The notes under the pieces were generated by a model, which saw only the letters and a program-made list of their open reading frames with translations, made no database searches and was not told the DNA's origin. Below, piece after piece: positions 6,749-15,387 of a DNA stretch of 23,178 nt. The DNA comes from a virus: positions 1 through 23,178 of IMG/VR virus record IMGVR_UViG_3300030085_000897, one strand, 5' to 3'. Made by a program: the position numbers and the translations under genes. Within the stretch, counting starts at the first letter, position 1, and every line of letters starts with the position of its first letter.

Positions 6749-7222
6749 ATGGGCAAAGAAAAATGTGGTAGAAAACCAAAAGAATGGACTTTAAAAGATA
6801 TTACAGATAAAGGCAGACCATTCAATGATTGTTTAATATGGACTGGCGGCAAACATTCGCAGTTAGGTTACGGTATGATGCGTTACAAAACTAAAATGCG
6901 TACGGTTCATTCAGTAATAGCAGAAATAAAATATGGAACCAAACCAACCAAATATTCCGGGACTAGAGTATCAAGAACATGCGATGAACCTGCTTGTTGC
7001 AATCCAGAACATATCATTATTGTAGATGCTGGTTCATTACAAAGAGGTAATGCAACAGAACGTGGCAGATTTACAGATGAAGAAGTCATAGAAATAAGAC
7101 GTAGATATGATAACGAATGGTATTGGGGTATTGTTTCAGATATGGCACGTGAGTACTCAGTAACAGGAAATCACATGAGTTCAATTTGTAGAAGATGGAC
7201 ATACAAAAAGGTAGGACAATGA
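6749..7222 (+). CDS. HNH-family endonuclease-like protein with C-terminal HTH
   Basis: The first two thirds resemble the small phage HNH nucleases with pattern WTG..GYG...H...(C)HxCDxPxCxNPxH: here DCLIWTGG (27-34), LGYG (39-42), VHSVIAEIKYG (53-63) and a Cys-rich core CDEPACCNPEHI (78-89). The C-terminal part, GRFTDEEVIEIRRRY plus SDMAREYSVTGNHMSSICR (106-148), looks like the helix-turn-helix that often follows this domain. The position usually held by the general-base His before CDxP is Arg76 (codon 6974-6976), so cleavage activity is doubtful although Cys78, Cys83, Asn85 and His88 remain. Family role: nicking or cutting DNA, often homing. It may instead act as a DNA-binding protein. It is embedded in the accessory operon, overlapping the next gene by four bases. 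Confidence 0.75.
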   Translation: MGKEKCGRKPKEWTLKDITDKGRPFNDCLIWTGGKHSQLGYGMMRYKTKMRTVHSVIAEIKYGTKPTKYSGTRVSRTCDEPACCNPEHIIIVDAGSLQRGNATERGRFTDEEVIEIRRRYDNEWYWGIVSDMAREYSVTGNHMSSICRRWTYKKVGQ

Positions 7223-7347
7223 AAATAAACACAGATACAGACCTAGATTTAAGATACAAAAAACTAAGAAACTCAGTATTTGCATTAATATTTTGGAATA
7301 TTATTGTGATTGACATTGCTTTGATTTACAAAGCATTCAGTATGTAA
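7219..7347 (+). CDS. 42-aa single-pass membrane peptide
   Basis: Starts at ATG 7219, overlapping the previous stop (ATGA), with AGGA just upstream, and ends at TAA 7345-7347. A charged N-terminus (MKINTDTDLDLRYKKLRN) leads into one hydrophobic segment, about residues 19-38 (SVFALIFWNIIVIDIALIYK), then a 4-residue tail. That is a typical small phage inner-membrane protein. Positive charges before the helix predict the N-terminus in the cytoplasm. Possible roles are superinfection exclusion or membrane perturbation, both inference. The next gene has its own strong AAGGAG site shortly after. Confidence 0.6.
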   Translation: MKINTDTDLDLRYKKLRNSVFALIFWNIIVIDIALIYKAFSM

Positions 7348-7358
7348 AGGAGATAATT

Positions 7359-7553
7359 ATGGACTTATTAGAACAAAAACTAGAAAATGCACGTGTTCGT
7401 GCAGAAAAAGCCGGTGAAGAATACTACTCATTAGTTCCAAATGAACAGTATTATGATAGTGTAGAAGAACAATTAAAACGCAGACAAGACTATATTGACG
7501 TATTAGAAAGCGTTATTTTAGAACTTTTAACAGTAAAAAAGACAAAACGATAA
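7359..7553 (+). CDS. 64-aa coiled-coil protein
   Basis: Starts at ATG 7359 after AAAGGAGATAATT, the strongest ribosome site in this block. The whole protein looks helical: residues 1-20 (LLEQKLENARVRAEKAGEE) and 33-58 (YDSVEEQLKRRQDYIDVLESVILELL) have heptad-like hydrophobic spacing, consistent with a dimerising coiled coil. A basic end (KKTKR) closes it. It is the last gene of the accessory operon, 26 bases before the late-promoter element. No terminator is evident after it, so read-through into the late genes is possible. Function unknown. Confidence 0.6.
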   Translation: MDLLEQKLENARVRAEKAGEEYYSLVPNEQYYDSVEEQLKRRQDYIDVLESVILELLTVKKTKR

Positions 7554-7579
7554 TTGAACTTTCTTCAGAGATATTGTGC

Positions 7580-7611
7580 AATTTATCTGTATTACAACAA
7601 GCATAAATACA
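7580..7611 (+). promoter_or_regulatory. Putative phage late promoter, copy 1
   Basis: AATTTATCT (7580-7588) and GCATAAATACA (7601-7611) at a fixed distance. 26 of 32 positions are identical to 16591-16622, which stands in the same place before another structural block. CATAAATA is one base from the T4-type late -10 TATAAATA. There is no sigma70 consensus here. The first codon of the next gene is 36 bases downstream. Confidence 0.65.
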
Positions 7612-7646
7612 GTTAGGCGCTAAAAAAATAATCTCTGGAGAATTCA

Positions 7647-7982
7647 ATGGCAATTCACGATATAACGATTCAGCAAGGTGCAGACTTTGCCAAAACACTT
7701 ACAATTAAAGATGACTCAGATGCAGTCATAAATGTTTCAAGTGATACATTTCGTGGTCAAGTAAGAAAACTACATTCATCTACAGATATTCAAGCAACTT
7801 TCACTTTTGATTCAGCTACAAATGGTGCATCAGGTATAGTTGCATGGACTTTAACTGCGGCACAAACTGCGGCTATGGGTAATGGAAAATTTGTTTATGA
7901 CGTTGAGTGGGTAAAATCATCTGGCTCAGTAGTTAGACTATTAGAAGGTGTTGCAGACACAACACCGGAGGTGACCAGATAA
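7647..7982 (+). CDS. BppU-like / tail-associated Ig-type protein (111 aa)
   Basis: First gene after the late-promoter element, with ribosome site CTGGAG at about 7635-7640. The start, ITIQQGADFAKTLTIKDDSDAVINVS (residues 6-31), then FRGQVRKL and a C-terminal KFVYDVEWVKSSGSVVRLLEG, follow the layout of small beta-sandwich proteins seen before phage fibres and in N-terminal baseplate upper protein (BppU) domains: an ordered-donor strand, then a ligand-like domain, then an EGV end. A tail or baseplate-associated role is inferred. Its stop overlaps the next, much larger fibre gene by one base, so the two are probably made together and may interact. Confidence 0.6.
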   Translation: MAIHDITIQQGADFAKTLTIKDDSDAVINVSSDTFRGQVRKLHSSTDIQATFTFDSATNGASGIVAWTLTAAQTAAMGNGKFVYDVEWVKSSGSVVRLLEGVADTTPEVTR

Positions 7983-10900
7983 TGACAAAAGTAACAATAT
8001 CAGATACAACACAATCGGTAACTGTTCAAGAAGCAGTTTATCAAGTTCAAATAGCCAGTGCGGCGGCAGACACCCAGGTCAATTCAGGTGGATCGGGAAC
8101 AAGTCTAATAAAGTCAAGCACTGGTGGTGTTACCACACTGAAGTCAGTCGCAGGTGGTAGCAACGTAACCCTCACTGATGATGGTAATGGCACTATTACT
8201 ATCTCCGCAGTAGAGGATGACTTGTCAAACAATACAACTGACAATCTCAGTGAGGGTTCTTCTAATCAATATTTCACAGATGCAAGAGTAATGACTGCAC
8301 TAGAAACAGTTTCTGGTCATGTTATTCCTTCAGCAAACGTGACATATGATTTAGGTTCAACTACTCACATGTGGCGTGATGTTTATGTAGGGCCAGGATC
8401 TCTTTTTGTAAATGGTAAGAAAGTTCTTTCTGCCGATACAGGAGAAATCAATGTTACTACAGATGATGATGAAAACTTAAATATTTCAGCGGGCGGTTCA
8501 GGTTCATCTGGTGATGTTACAATTTTTTCAGCAGGATCAACAACACAATTAAATGATAATACAATTAATCTTGGGCCTGCTCTTAATACTGCAACTGTAA
8601 ATGTTCGTGGAACTTTAGATGTTGTTAATAAAATTGAAATGGGAGACTTAGATTTAACATCAGGTCAAATCCACCAAGATTCTACAAACGGCAACCTAAC
8701 AATAAAAACAAACGGAACAGGTAAAACGGTTGTTGATACAAGCACCTTAGTTGTAGGAACACTAGACGGTAATAATCAACAAATTACACCAACAGGTATT
8801 ACAGGCACTCTAACAGGAACTGTTTCAAGTATTTCAAATCATGACACAGATGCATTAAGTGAAGGTAGTACTAATTTATATTTTACAAACGCACGTGCAG
8901 ACGCAAGGGCACAATTAAAAGTTGATGCATTAGTAGATTCAGCACCAGGCGCCTTAGATACACTAAATGAACTAGCGGCGGCTTTAGGTGATGATGCAAA
9001 CTTCTCAACAACAGTAACAAACTCTATTGCTACAAAATTAGCAACAGCAGATTTTAATTCTACATTTGATACACGATTAGCAACAAAAGACACAGATAAT
9101 ATTAGCGAAGGTTCTTCTAATTTATATTATACCGACGCAAGATTCAATACTGCCTTTGGAAACAAATCTACATCAGATTTAAGTGAAGGCACAAATTTAT
9201 ATTACACAGACTCAAGATTTGATACAAGACTTGGAACAAAAAATACAGACAACTTAAGTGAAGGGTCAAGTAATCAATACTTTACAAACGCAAGAGCAGA
9301 TGCAAGAGTAGATGCAGGCTTTAGTTCAAAAAATACAGACAACTTAAGTGAAGGGTCAAGCAATCAATACTTTACAACAGCAAGAGCAAGAGCAAGTATT
9401 TCAGCAAGTGGTAGTTTAGCATACAATAGTTCAACAGGTGCTTTAACTTATACACAAGGAAATACTGATACTGTAAGTGAAGGTTCTAGTAACCTTTATT
9501 TTACAAATGCAAGAGCAGATGCAAGAGTCAATAATGCAATTTTAGATGAAGATGATTTTAGTTCTGATTCAGCAACTAAAGTCCCATCACAGCAATCAGT
9601 AAAGGCTTATATTGCTACACAGATTGCAACAAAAGATAACACAGATGAGATTACAGAAGGTTCATCTAACTTATACTTTACAGATGCAAGAGCAAGAGCG
9701 GCAATCTCAGAAAACTCTACACAACTATCATACAACAACAGTACGGGTGTTTTAACTTATACACAAGGCGATACAGACACAGTAAGTGAAGGTTCAAGCA
9801 ATCTTTATCATACAAGTGCAAGAGCAATCGCGGCAGTAGAAGGCGAAAGCACACTAGATTTAACAGGCGCACTAACTGTAGATGGTCAAATATCTACAGA
9901 CAATGTTTTAAAAGTAGATGATGGTTTTGTTCAAACTGCTTTTAACCCATATGGCGCAGGAACAAATATGCCTACAAGAGTTTCAGGTATCGGTGCCGAT
10001 GATGGTGGATGGGCGGCAATGCACATTCGTTCTCGTGGGTTGCATGACTTTGGTATAGGATCACAGTTTAACTTAACACCAAGAGCATTAGTAACGCTAA
10101 GTGCAGGTCGTGAAAGTTCTGGTAGTGATGACTATCTTGACAATGGCGACACATTTGGTGCAGTTCTTTGGAATCCTTATGCAGGATACAGAACAGGCAC
10201 AGAATGGCTAACACCTTCAGCAAGTATCTATGGTATAGCTACAGAGGATCATAGTGCAAGTGGTATGGGAACTAAATTAGAGTTTGCAACAACAGAAAAT
10301 ACAAACAAAGCAGGCTCGTCAGATTTAGCACACACAAATAAAAGTATATTCTTACAAGACGATGATTTACAAATAACAGGTGATATCGGTAATAACGGTT
10401 CGGCAGTAGATTTTGACGATCCAATAAAAGTCACAGGTAATGTTTCAACAAAAACAGCTACTATTGGTGACTTTCAAAGTTCAAGTTCTCAAGCATACGC
10501 AAATATGGGTATTCAGATAGATGCTGGAGATACATCATGGCCTACAGTCACATTCAAAGAGTTTGCAGGAACAGATGGCGGTGGTAATAAGCCAGTCAAT
10601 CTATTCACAAACCCAGGCTTTGAAACAGAAGTATTTGGAGGCACTCCTGCTTCCCCAGCCGCACTAGGTGACGCTAAAAGAATATTATCTGTAAATGGTA
10701 ATGCGGCAGATAGTTCAACACTACCGAACTTGGCAAACATTCGCCTCCTTGGACAAACTGTAGGAGTCCAGTCTGGATCAAATAGAGGGTCGGAGTTTAT
10801 ATTTCAAACAACACCGGCAAATGAAACTACAATCAGAGAAACACTAAAACTAACTGATGGTAACATCCTTCAGATTGGTGAAGGTGGTTATGATAGTGGT

Positions 10901-11290
10901 CACGGTATTATTAGAGCAAATGGTGGTGACTTAAAACTTGGTGATAGATTAGACACAAACGGTAACAATATCCTAAATAGTTCAGGTGATGTAACTGTAG
11001 ATGATAATCTAAAAGTAAATACAAACTTAACAGTAGATGGTAATACAGTATTAGGTAATGATGCAACCGCAGATACAGTAACCGTAAATGGTAAAATAAC
11101 AGCTAATGGTGGTTTAGTACTAACAAGTTTAACAACAACAGAAGCAAATACATTCGCAGGCTTAGGTATTATTGATGAAGGTGCAATAAGTTACATCACA
11201 GATGGTGATAGCGGATCAAAATGTATAGCTGTATATGATGGGTCAAATTGGAAACGAATTTCACTAGGCGCAAACATCAGTAGTTCATAA
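7982..11290 (+). CDS. Large repeat-containing tail fibre protein (1102 aa)
   Basis: Residues about 85-620 carry nine copies of a motif close to LSEGSSNxYFTxAR, separated by short linkers. One linker holds the GALDTLNELAAALGDD segment and another the KVPSQQSVKAYI segment that recur in fibres of marine and other phages. The middle and C-terminal parts alternate Gly/Asn/Thr-rich beta-helix-like stretches (LTVDGNTVLGNDATADTVTVNG) and end with DGDSGSKCIAVYDGSNWKRISLG, a common distal closing motif. There is no C-terminal peptidase S74 chaperone motif that I can see. Receptor-binding fibre is the likely role. It is followed, with a one-base overlap or a short gap, by a holin-like gene. Two of the repeats are almost identical in DNA, indicating recent duplication. 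Confidence 0.85.
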   Translation: MTKVTISDTTQSVTVQEAVYQVQIASAAADTQVNSGGSGTSLIKSSTGGVTTLKSVAGGSNVTLTDDGNGTITISAVEDDLSNNTTDNLSEGSSNQYFTDARVMTALETVSGHVIPSANVTYDLGSTTHMWRDVYVGPGSLFVNGKKVLSADTGEINVTTDDDENLNISAGGSGSSGDVTIFSAGSTTQLNDNTINLGPALNTATVNVRGTLDVVNKIEMGDLDLTSGQIHQDSTNGNLTIKTNGTGKTVVDTSTLVVGTLDGNNQQITPTGITGTLTGTVSSISNHDTDALSEGSTNLYFTNARADARAQLKVDALVDSAPGALDTLNELAAALGDDANFSTTVTNSIATKLATADFNSTFDTRLATKDTDNISEGSSNLYYTDARFNTAFGNKSTSDLSEGTNLYYTDSRFDTRLGTKNTDNLSEGSSNQYFTNARADARVDAGFSSKNTDNLSEGSSNQYFTTARARASISASGSLAYNSSTGALTYTQGNTDTVSEGSSNLYFTNARADARVNNAILDEDDFSSDSATKVPSQQSVKAYIATQIATKDNTDEITEGSSNLYFTDARARAAISENSTQLSYNNSTGVLTYTQGDTDTVSEGSSNLYHTSARAIAAVEGESTLDLTGALTVDGQISTDNVLKVDDGFVQTAFNPYGAGTNMPTRVSGIGADDGGWAAMHIRSRGLHDFGIGSQFNLTPRALVTLSAGRESSGSDDYLDNGDTFGAVLWNPYAGYRTGTEWLTPSASIYGIATEDHSASGMGTKLEFATTENTNKAGSSDLAHTNKSIFLQDDDLQITGDIGNNGSAVDFDDPIKVTGNVSTKTATIGDFQSSSSQAYANMGIQIDAGDTSWPTVTFKEFAGTDGGGNKPVNLFTNPGFETEVFGGTPASPAALGDAKRILSVNGNAADSSTLPNLANIRLLGQTVGVQSGSNRGSEFIFQTTPANETTIRETLKLTDGNILQIGEGGYDSGHGIIRANGGDLKLGDRLDTNGNNILNSSGDVTVDDNLKVNTNLTVDGNTVLGNDATADTVTVNGKITANGGLVLTSLTTTEANTFAGLGIIDEGAISYITDGDSGSKCIAVYDGSNWKRISLGANISSS
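9237..9377 (+). repeat. Near-identical 51-bp direct repeats in the fibre gene
   Basis: Copies at 9237-9287 and 9327-9377 differ at a single base (T9271 versus C9361) and are exactly 90 bp apart, that is 30 codons. They encode two consecutive NTDNLSEGSSNQYFT units. Confidence 0.85.
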
Positions 11291-11301
11291 TGGAGAAGTC
11301 A

Positions 11302-11544
11302 ATGAAATCAGAAGCAGTTGAACAAGCTAAAATCATTGGTAAAAGCCAGATTGAACAAGATATAGAAATAAAGATAATCAAAAAAGATATTGAAACTATA
11401 CGTGACAATCACCTCGTTCATTTGCAACAGGATGTTCGTAGAGTTGAAAATAAAGTAGATAAGATAGACATGAGAATATGGGGCATACTCATAATCATTA
11501 TTGCATCTACGGTAGGCACTGTTTTAGCAGGACTATTTACGTAA
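11302..11544 (+). CDS. XhlA/holin-like coiled-coil membrane protein (80 aa)
   Basis: I prefer ATG 11302, five bases after GGAGA (11292-11296), over ATG 11290, which would place that ribosome site inside the gene; the latter would add four residues. A long amphipathic helix (residues about 1-55, with QIEQDIEIKIIKKDIETIRDN and VRRVENKVDKID) leads to one membrane segment near the C-terminus (IWGILIIIIASTVGTVLAGLF). This is the plan of haemolysin XhlA-type phage membrane proteins, some of which aid lysis. Its place between the fibre gene and the terminase, with no endolysin beside it, makes a holin role possible but unproven. Confidence 0.65.
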   Translation: MKSEAVEQAKIIGKSQIEQDIEIKIIKKDIETIRDNHLVHLQQDVRRVENKVDKIDMRIWGILIIIIASTVGTVLAGLFT

Positions 11545-11568
11545 CCAACGGTAAAATGGGAGACAACG

Positions 11569-11895
11569 ATGGCAAAAGAAAAGAAGATGGGTCGTCCCGT
11601 CAAAGAAATTGATGAAGACCTATTGTATAAACTAGCACAGATTCATTGCACTATGAAGGAGATGGTAGATATCATAGGAGTCAGTGAAGACACGTTAAAA
11701 CGCAGATATGCGGGTATTATAGACAAAGGGAAAGCAGAAGGCAAAATGCGTCTAAGAAGAAAACAAATAGAAGTAGCTATGCAAGGAAATCCAGCACTTC
11801 TTATCTTTTTAGGTAAGTCTATGTTAGGACAAAGTGAAACGCCTGTTGCAGAACAAGATAAAATACTCCCTTGGTCAGACGATGCCACTGAATAA
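11569..11895 (+). CDS. terS: Terminase small subunit
   Basis: Starts at ATG 11569 after GGGAGACAACG. A 108-residue basic protein: GRPVKEIDEDLLYKLAQIHCT (residues 8-28) followed by a helix-turn-helix, KEMVDIIGVSEDTLKRRY (30-47), then RLRRKQIEVAMQGNPALLIFLGKSMLGQ (63-90). This order matches phage terminase small subunits that recognise the packaging site. It overlaps the large subunit gene by 14 bases, the usual order. No cos or pac site could be pointed to by eye. The usual partner is TerL, and the complex acts at the portal during DNA packaging. Confidence 0.85.
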   Translation: MAKEKKMGRPVKEIDEDLLYKLAQIHCTMKEMVDIIGVSEDTLKRRYAGIIDKGKAEGKMRLRRKQIEVAMQGNPALLIFLGKSMLGQSETPVAEQDKILPWSDDATE

Positions 11896-13111
11896 AGCAC
11901 AAAAGGCAGTTGCTGGTTCAGATGCACGTTTTAGAGTGTTTGTTGCAGGAAGAAGAACAGGTAAAACCTTCTTTGCTATCAGAGAGTTGGCTAGGTTTGC
12001 AAGACACCCAAACAAAACAGTTTGGTATGTTGCACCAACGTACTCTCAAGCTAAAAACATTGTATGGGAAGAATTACAAAGTAAAATGACAAAACTAGGA
12101 TGGGCAGATAAAATCAATCAGAACGAATTAAGCATTCGTTTAATTAATGGTAGTAAAATATCATTAAAAGGTTCTGACCGCTATGATACCCTTCGTGGTG
12201 CAGGCGTAGATTTTTTAGTGCTTGATGAATTTGCAGATATGAAAAGAGAGGCATGGGAAGCAGTTCTTAGACCAACACTATCTGCACAAACACCACCTGG
12301 TCATGCACTATTCTGTGGAACTCCTCGAGGCTTTAATCATTTTAAAGACCTTTATGATTATGGACAAACAGATGATAAAGACTGGGCTTCATTTCAGTTT
12401 CGTTCAATAGATGGCGGTAATATACCAGCAGATGAAATAGAACGTGCAAAAGCAGATATGGACAAAAGACAATTTGAACAAGAATATTTGGCAAGTTTTA
12501 TTAATTTTACTGGACAAATATATTACAATTTTGATAGAGAAAAACACGTAGTAAAACAAGAATTTGTTAAAGATGCACCAATACACATCGGGATTGATTT
12601 TAATATTGACCCAATGTCAGCAAGTGTGTGTCAAATAGTAAATGGTAAATTACACCAGTTTGATGAGATTTCAATCTACGGTTCTAATACAGAAGAACTA
12701 GCACAAGAGATTATGAACCGTTATGATAGAACAAAAGTTATTTGTTATCCTGATCCTGCAGGTCATCAGCGTAAGACCTCAGCTAACGGAAGAACAGATA
12801 TTACTATTCTACAACAATACTTTAAAGTAGAAGCAAAAAGAAAACATGATGCAGTAAGAGATAGAATAAATGCAGTAAATAGTCTTATGGAAAGTGCAGA
12901 TGGAACAATAAGATTTTCAATAGACCCAAATTGTATGAATTCAATTCGTTGTTTAGAGCGTCATGTTTATAAAGAAGGGACTTCTATTCCAGATAAAGAC
13001 GGAATAGAAAATCACCAAAATGATGCACTTGGTTATCTTGTGGCTCACATTGCGCCAATTACTAAACCAGTGAGAGCAATTAATAAACCAAAACGATTTA
13101 CGCATATGTAA
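11882..13111 (+). CDS. terL: Terminase large subunit (ATPase/nuclease)
   Basis: The start ATG 11882 gives 409 residues and places the ATPase at the usual distance from the N-terminus; an upstream GTG at 11834 lies deep inside terS. Walker A is GRRTGKT (23-29) and Walker B is LVLDE (112-116, catalytic Glu116); CGTP (145-148) is the likely coupling motif. The C-terminal RNase H-like nuclease begins at IGIDFN (Asp239), with a second acidic site in CYPDPAG (Asp291) and a third near the end (ENHQNDALGY). This is the motor that translocates and cuts DNA into the prohead. It is followed 12 bases later by the portal gene, as usual. Confidence 0.95.
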   Translation: MPLNKAQKAVAGSDARFRVFVAGRRTGKTFFAIRELARFARHPNKTVWYVAPTYSQAKNIVWEELQSKMTKLGWADKINQNELSIRLINGSKISLKGSDRYDTLRGAGVDFLVLDEFADMKREAWEAVLRPTLSAQTPPGHALFCGTPRGFNHFKDLYDYGQTDDKDWASFQFRSIDGGNIPADEIERAKADMDKRQFEQEYLASFINFTGQIYYNFDREKHVVKQEFVKDAPIHIGIDFNIDPMSASVCQIVNGKLHQFDEISIYGSNTEELAQEIMNRYDRTKVICYPDPAGHQRKTSANGRTDITILQQYFKVEAKRKHDAVRDRINAVNSLMESADGTIRFSIDPNCMNSIRCLERHVYKEGTSIPDKDGIENHQNDALGYLVAHIAPITKPVRAINKPKRFTHM

Positions 13112-13123
13112 AGGAACAGCACT

Positions 13124-14539
13124 ATGGATTATGATAACATTATAAAAAAGCATAATATGTATAAGAAACATATTTACCGTTGGAGATACTATTACGATAG
13201 TTACTATGGCGGGCAAGATTACCAACAAGGTCAATACCTAAGAAAATATTTACAAGAAGAAGATGATGGCTACAATGAATACGGCAAACGTATTATGAGT
13301 ACGCCATTAGACAATCATTGTCGTTCAGTAGTTGATACGTATAGTTCATTCATCTGGCGAGATACACCTCAAAGAGAGTTCGGTGTTTTAGCAGATAATC
13401 CTGCTCTACAACCTTTCTTGCGTGATGCAGATTTAGAAGGTCGTTCATTTGATGCTATAATGCGTGAAGCCACTACACTTGCAAATATCTATGGTCATGT
13501 GCTGTTGATGTTAGATAAACCTGCAAGTGAGGCATCAACACTAGCAGAAGAATTAGCTATGGGCATTAGACCATATCTTTCAGTTATCACACCAGAAAAT
13601 ATTATTGACTGGCATTTTGAAAGAATGTCAAACGGTCGTTACATGATTGACTATCTAAAACTAAAAGAGTTTGAAGATGAAGAAAAATGTATCTACAGAG
13701 TATGGACACCAGAAACTGTTTCAGTTTATGAAGTAGATGAAGAAAATGCAGAAATGGTTCTTATGGAACAGTACGATAATTCAATGGGTCATATACCTGC
13801 TGTATTCTTGTATGGACAACGCTCACATGAAAGAGGTATAGGCATCTCACAAATCGCTGATGTGGCAGATGTTCAGAAATCAATTTACAATGAGTTGAGT
13901 GAATTAGACCAGATAGTGAGGCTATCAAATCATCCAAGTATCGTTACTACAGAAGGTGTAGATTTAATGGGAGGAGCTGGTTCAGTTATTACTATTGAAG
14001 ATAGAGATATTGATCCTGCACTAAAACCTTACATGCTTCAACCATCATCACAATCAATTAGCAGTATTTTAGAATCAATCAAAACAAAAACTGCAATGAT
14101 TGACAGAATGGCTAACTTAAGTTCAATGCGTTCAACATCAAAAGCAACAGCATCAGGTGTTTCTTTAAAGATAGAACGTGAGTTATTGAACGTTAAACTA
14201 GCACAGATAGCCGATAACCTAGAGATTGCAGAAGAACAAATCTGGCACCATTTCTTACACTTCTATGATCCAGAAGGACACTTTGATGGTGTTATTGATT
14301 ATCCAGATAACTTTGATATGACTGATACATACACCGAACTAGATTTCTTAATGAAAGCAAGTGCGGCACCTGTATCAAGTTCTTTATACTCTACAGAGAT
14401 TGCAAAACAAATTGCACGTATCACAATAGAAGATGAAGAAGCAATGGATACTATTATTCAAGAGATTGAGAACGGTTCTCAAGCACCAGAGTTCGGAGCA
14501 AACTTAGATGGCGACACAGACACAGATACAACAGCATAG
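13124..14539 (+). CDS. Portal protein
   Basis: 471 residues, directly after terL with an AAGGAAC site. The N-terminus has RWRYYYDSYYGGQDYQQGQYL, then STPLDNHCRSVVDTYSSFIW. The centre has ATTLANIYGHVLLMLDKP, the LSVITPENIIDWHF block and a GIGISQIADVADVQKSIYNELSEL helix (about residues 240-265), matching the plan of phage portals of the SPP1/HK97 superfamily, where this helix follows the stem. The C-terminus is acidic. It forms the dodecameric vertex through which DNA passes. The MuF-type gene begins 32 bases before its stop. Confidence 0.88.
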   Translation: MDYDNIIKKHNMYKKHIYRWRYYYDSYYGGQDYQQGQYLRKYLQEEDDGYNEYGKRIMSTPLDNHCRSVVDTYSSFIWRDTPQREFGVLADNPALQPFLRDADLEGRSFDAIMREATTLANIYGHVLLMLDKPASEASTLAEELAMGIRPYLSVITPENIIDWHFERMSNGRYMIDYLKLKEFEDEEKCIYRVWTPETVSVYEVDEENAEMVLMEQYDNSMGHIPAVFLYGQRSHERGIGISQIADVADVQKSIYNELSELDQIVRLSNHPSIVTTEGVDLMGGAGSVITIEDRDIDPALKPYMLQPSSQSISSILESIKTKTAMIDRMANLSSMRSTSKATASGVSLKIERELLNVKLAQIADNLEIAEEQIWHHFLHFYDPEGHFDGVIDYPDNFDMTDTYTELDFLMKASAAPVSSSLYSTEIAKQIARITIEDEEAMDTIIQEIENGSQAPEFGANLDGDTDTDTTA

Positions 14540-15386
14540 TGATTTAATCGATTCAATCTTAGATGATTTTGACGAGTTTATGGAAAGTTCTGAAAAGACA
14601 CTTGAGAATAAAGTTGCCAAAAGAATACTAGAAACAAAGACGATTGACGAACTATTAGAATTACGTGTCCCTATCACAGAAGACTATAGAAAACTCGTTC
14701 AGGAGCGTGTGAGAGCGTATATAGACAACTTTGATACACTAGCACGTGATACTGCACAAATGACAGGTGATGGTATTACTCCTGTTGATAACAGAATAGT
14801 TGCAGAACTAAAAGCACAATCGTACGCCAGACTAGATGAAACTGTAAAGCAGAATAAAGAGTCTATCAATTCAGAAATAGTTGTAGGCGCACTAGCAGGT
14901 CTCGCCGTTCAACAGATTGCTACAAACACCAGACATGCAATATCAGGACTTATGATTACAGTTGATGATATTGAGATTACAAGATTACAAAACAAATTAA
15001 GAAAACTGCGAAACGCCGCAGATAAAAATGAAGAAGAAATTGCATTAATACTAGGAAGACTTAAAAACAAGTTTGCAGGTGTTAATGTGGGCACAAGTCT
15101 AAGTAAAAAGATGAGTGCCGAAATGCACGACACAGTGATGGACTTTGATGGTGTATTTGTTAAACATCGTGCCAGACAAGCAGGTCTGAATAAGTTTAGA
15201 TACGCAGGAACATTAATATCAGAAAGCAGAGATTTTTGTATCCGAAATCAAGGTAAAACATTTACAGAAGCAGAAGCAAGAAATCTATGGTCAAGTGAGA
15301 GTTGGTCAGGAAAACGCAGTGGTGATCCTTTCGTAGTACGAGGAGGACATCGTTGCAGACACTTCTGGATACCAGTGGAGGACTAA
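14508..15386 (+). CDS. MuF-type minor head / head morphogenesis protein
   Basis: 292 residues, starting inside the portal gene at ATG 14508, with GGAG nine bases before it (about 14495). The N-terminal two thirds are helical. The C-terminal domain has KHRARQAGLNKFRYAGT, SRDFCIRNQGKTFTEAEA, then W, GDPFVVRGGHRCRHFWIPV; the pattern of RxAG, DFC, G(K) and GGxxCRHxW is that of the phage Mu F / SPP1 gp7 family (Phage_Mu_F). These proteins join the portal to the capsid during assembly, with some carrying cargo. No C-terminal toxin domain is fused here. A small Lys-rich ORF follows immediately. Confidence 0.85.
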   Translation: MATQTQIQQHSDLIDSILDDFDEFMESSEKTLENKVAKRILETKTIDELLELRVPITEDYRKLVQERVRAYIDNFDTLARDTAQMTGDGITPVDNRIVAELKAQSYARLDETVKQNKESINSEIVVGALAGLAVQQIATNTRHAISGLMITVDDIEITRLQNKLRKLRNAADKNEEEIALILGRLKNKFAGVNVGTSLSKKMSAEMHDTVMDFDGVFVKHRARQAGLNKFRYAGTLISESRDFCIRNQGKTFTEAEARNLWSSESWSGKRSGDPFVVRGGHRCRHFWIPVED

Positions 15387-15387
15387 G

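Noticed and set aside
8237-9840. CRISPR-like regular repeats
   Set aside because: The repeats are in frame within a fibre gene, imperfect and of variable spacing; they reflect protein repeats, not an array.
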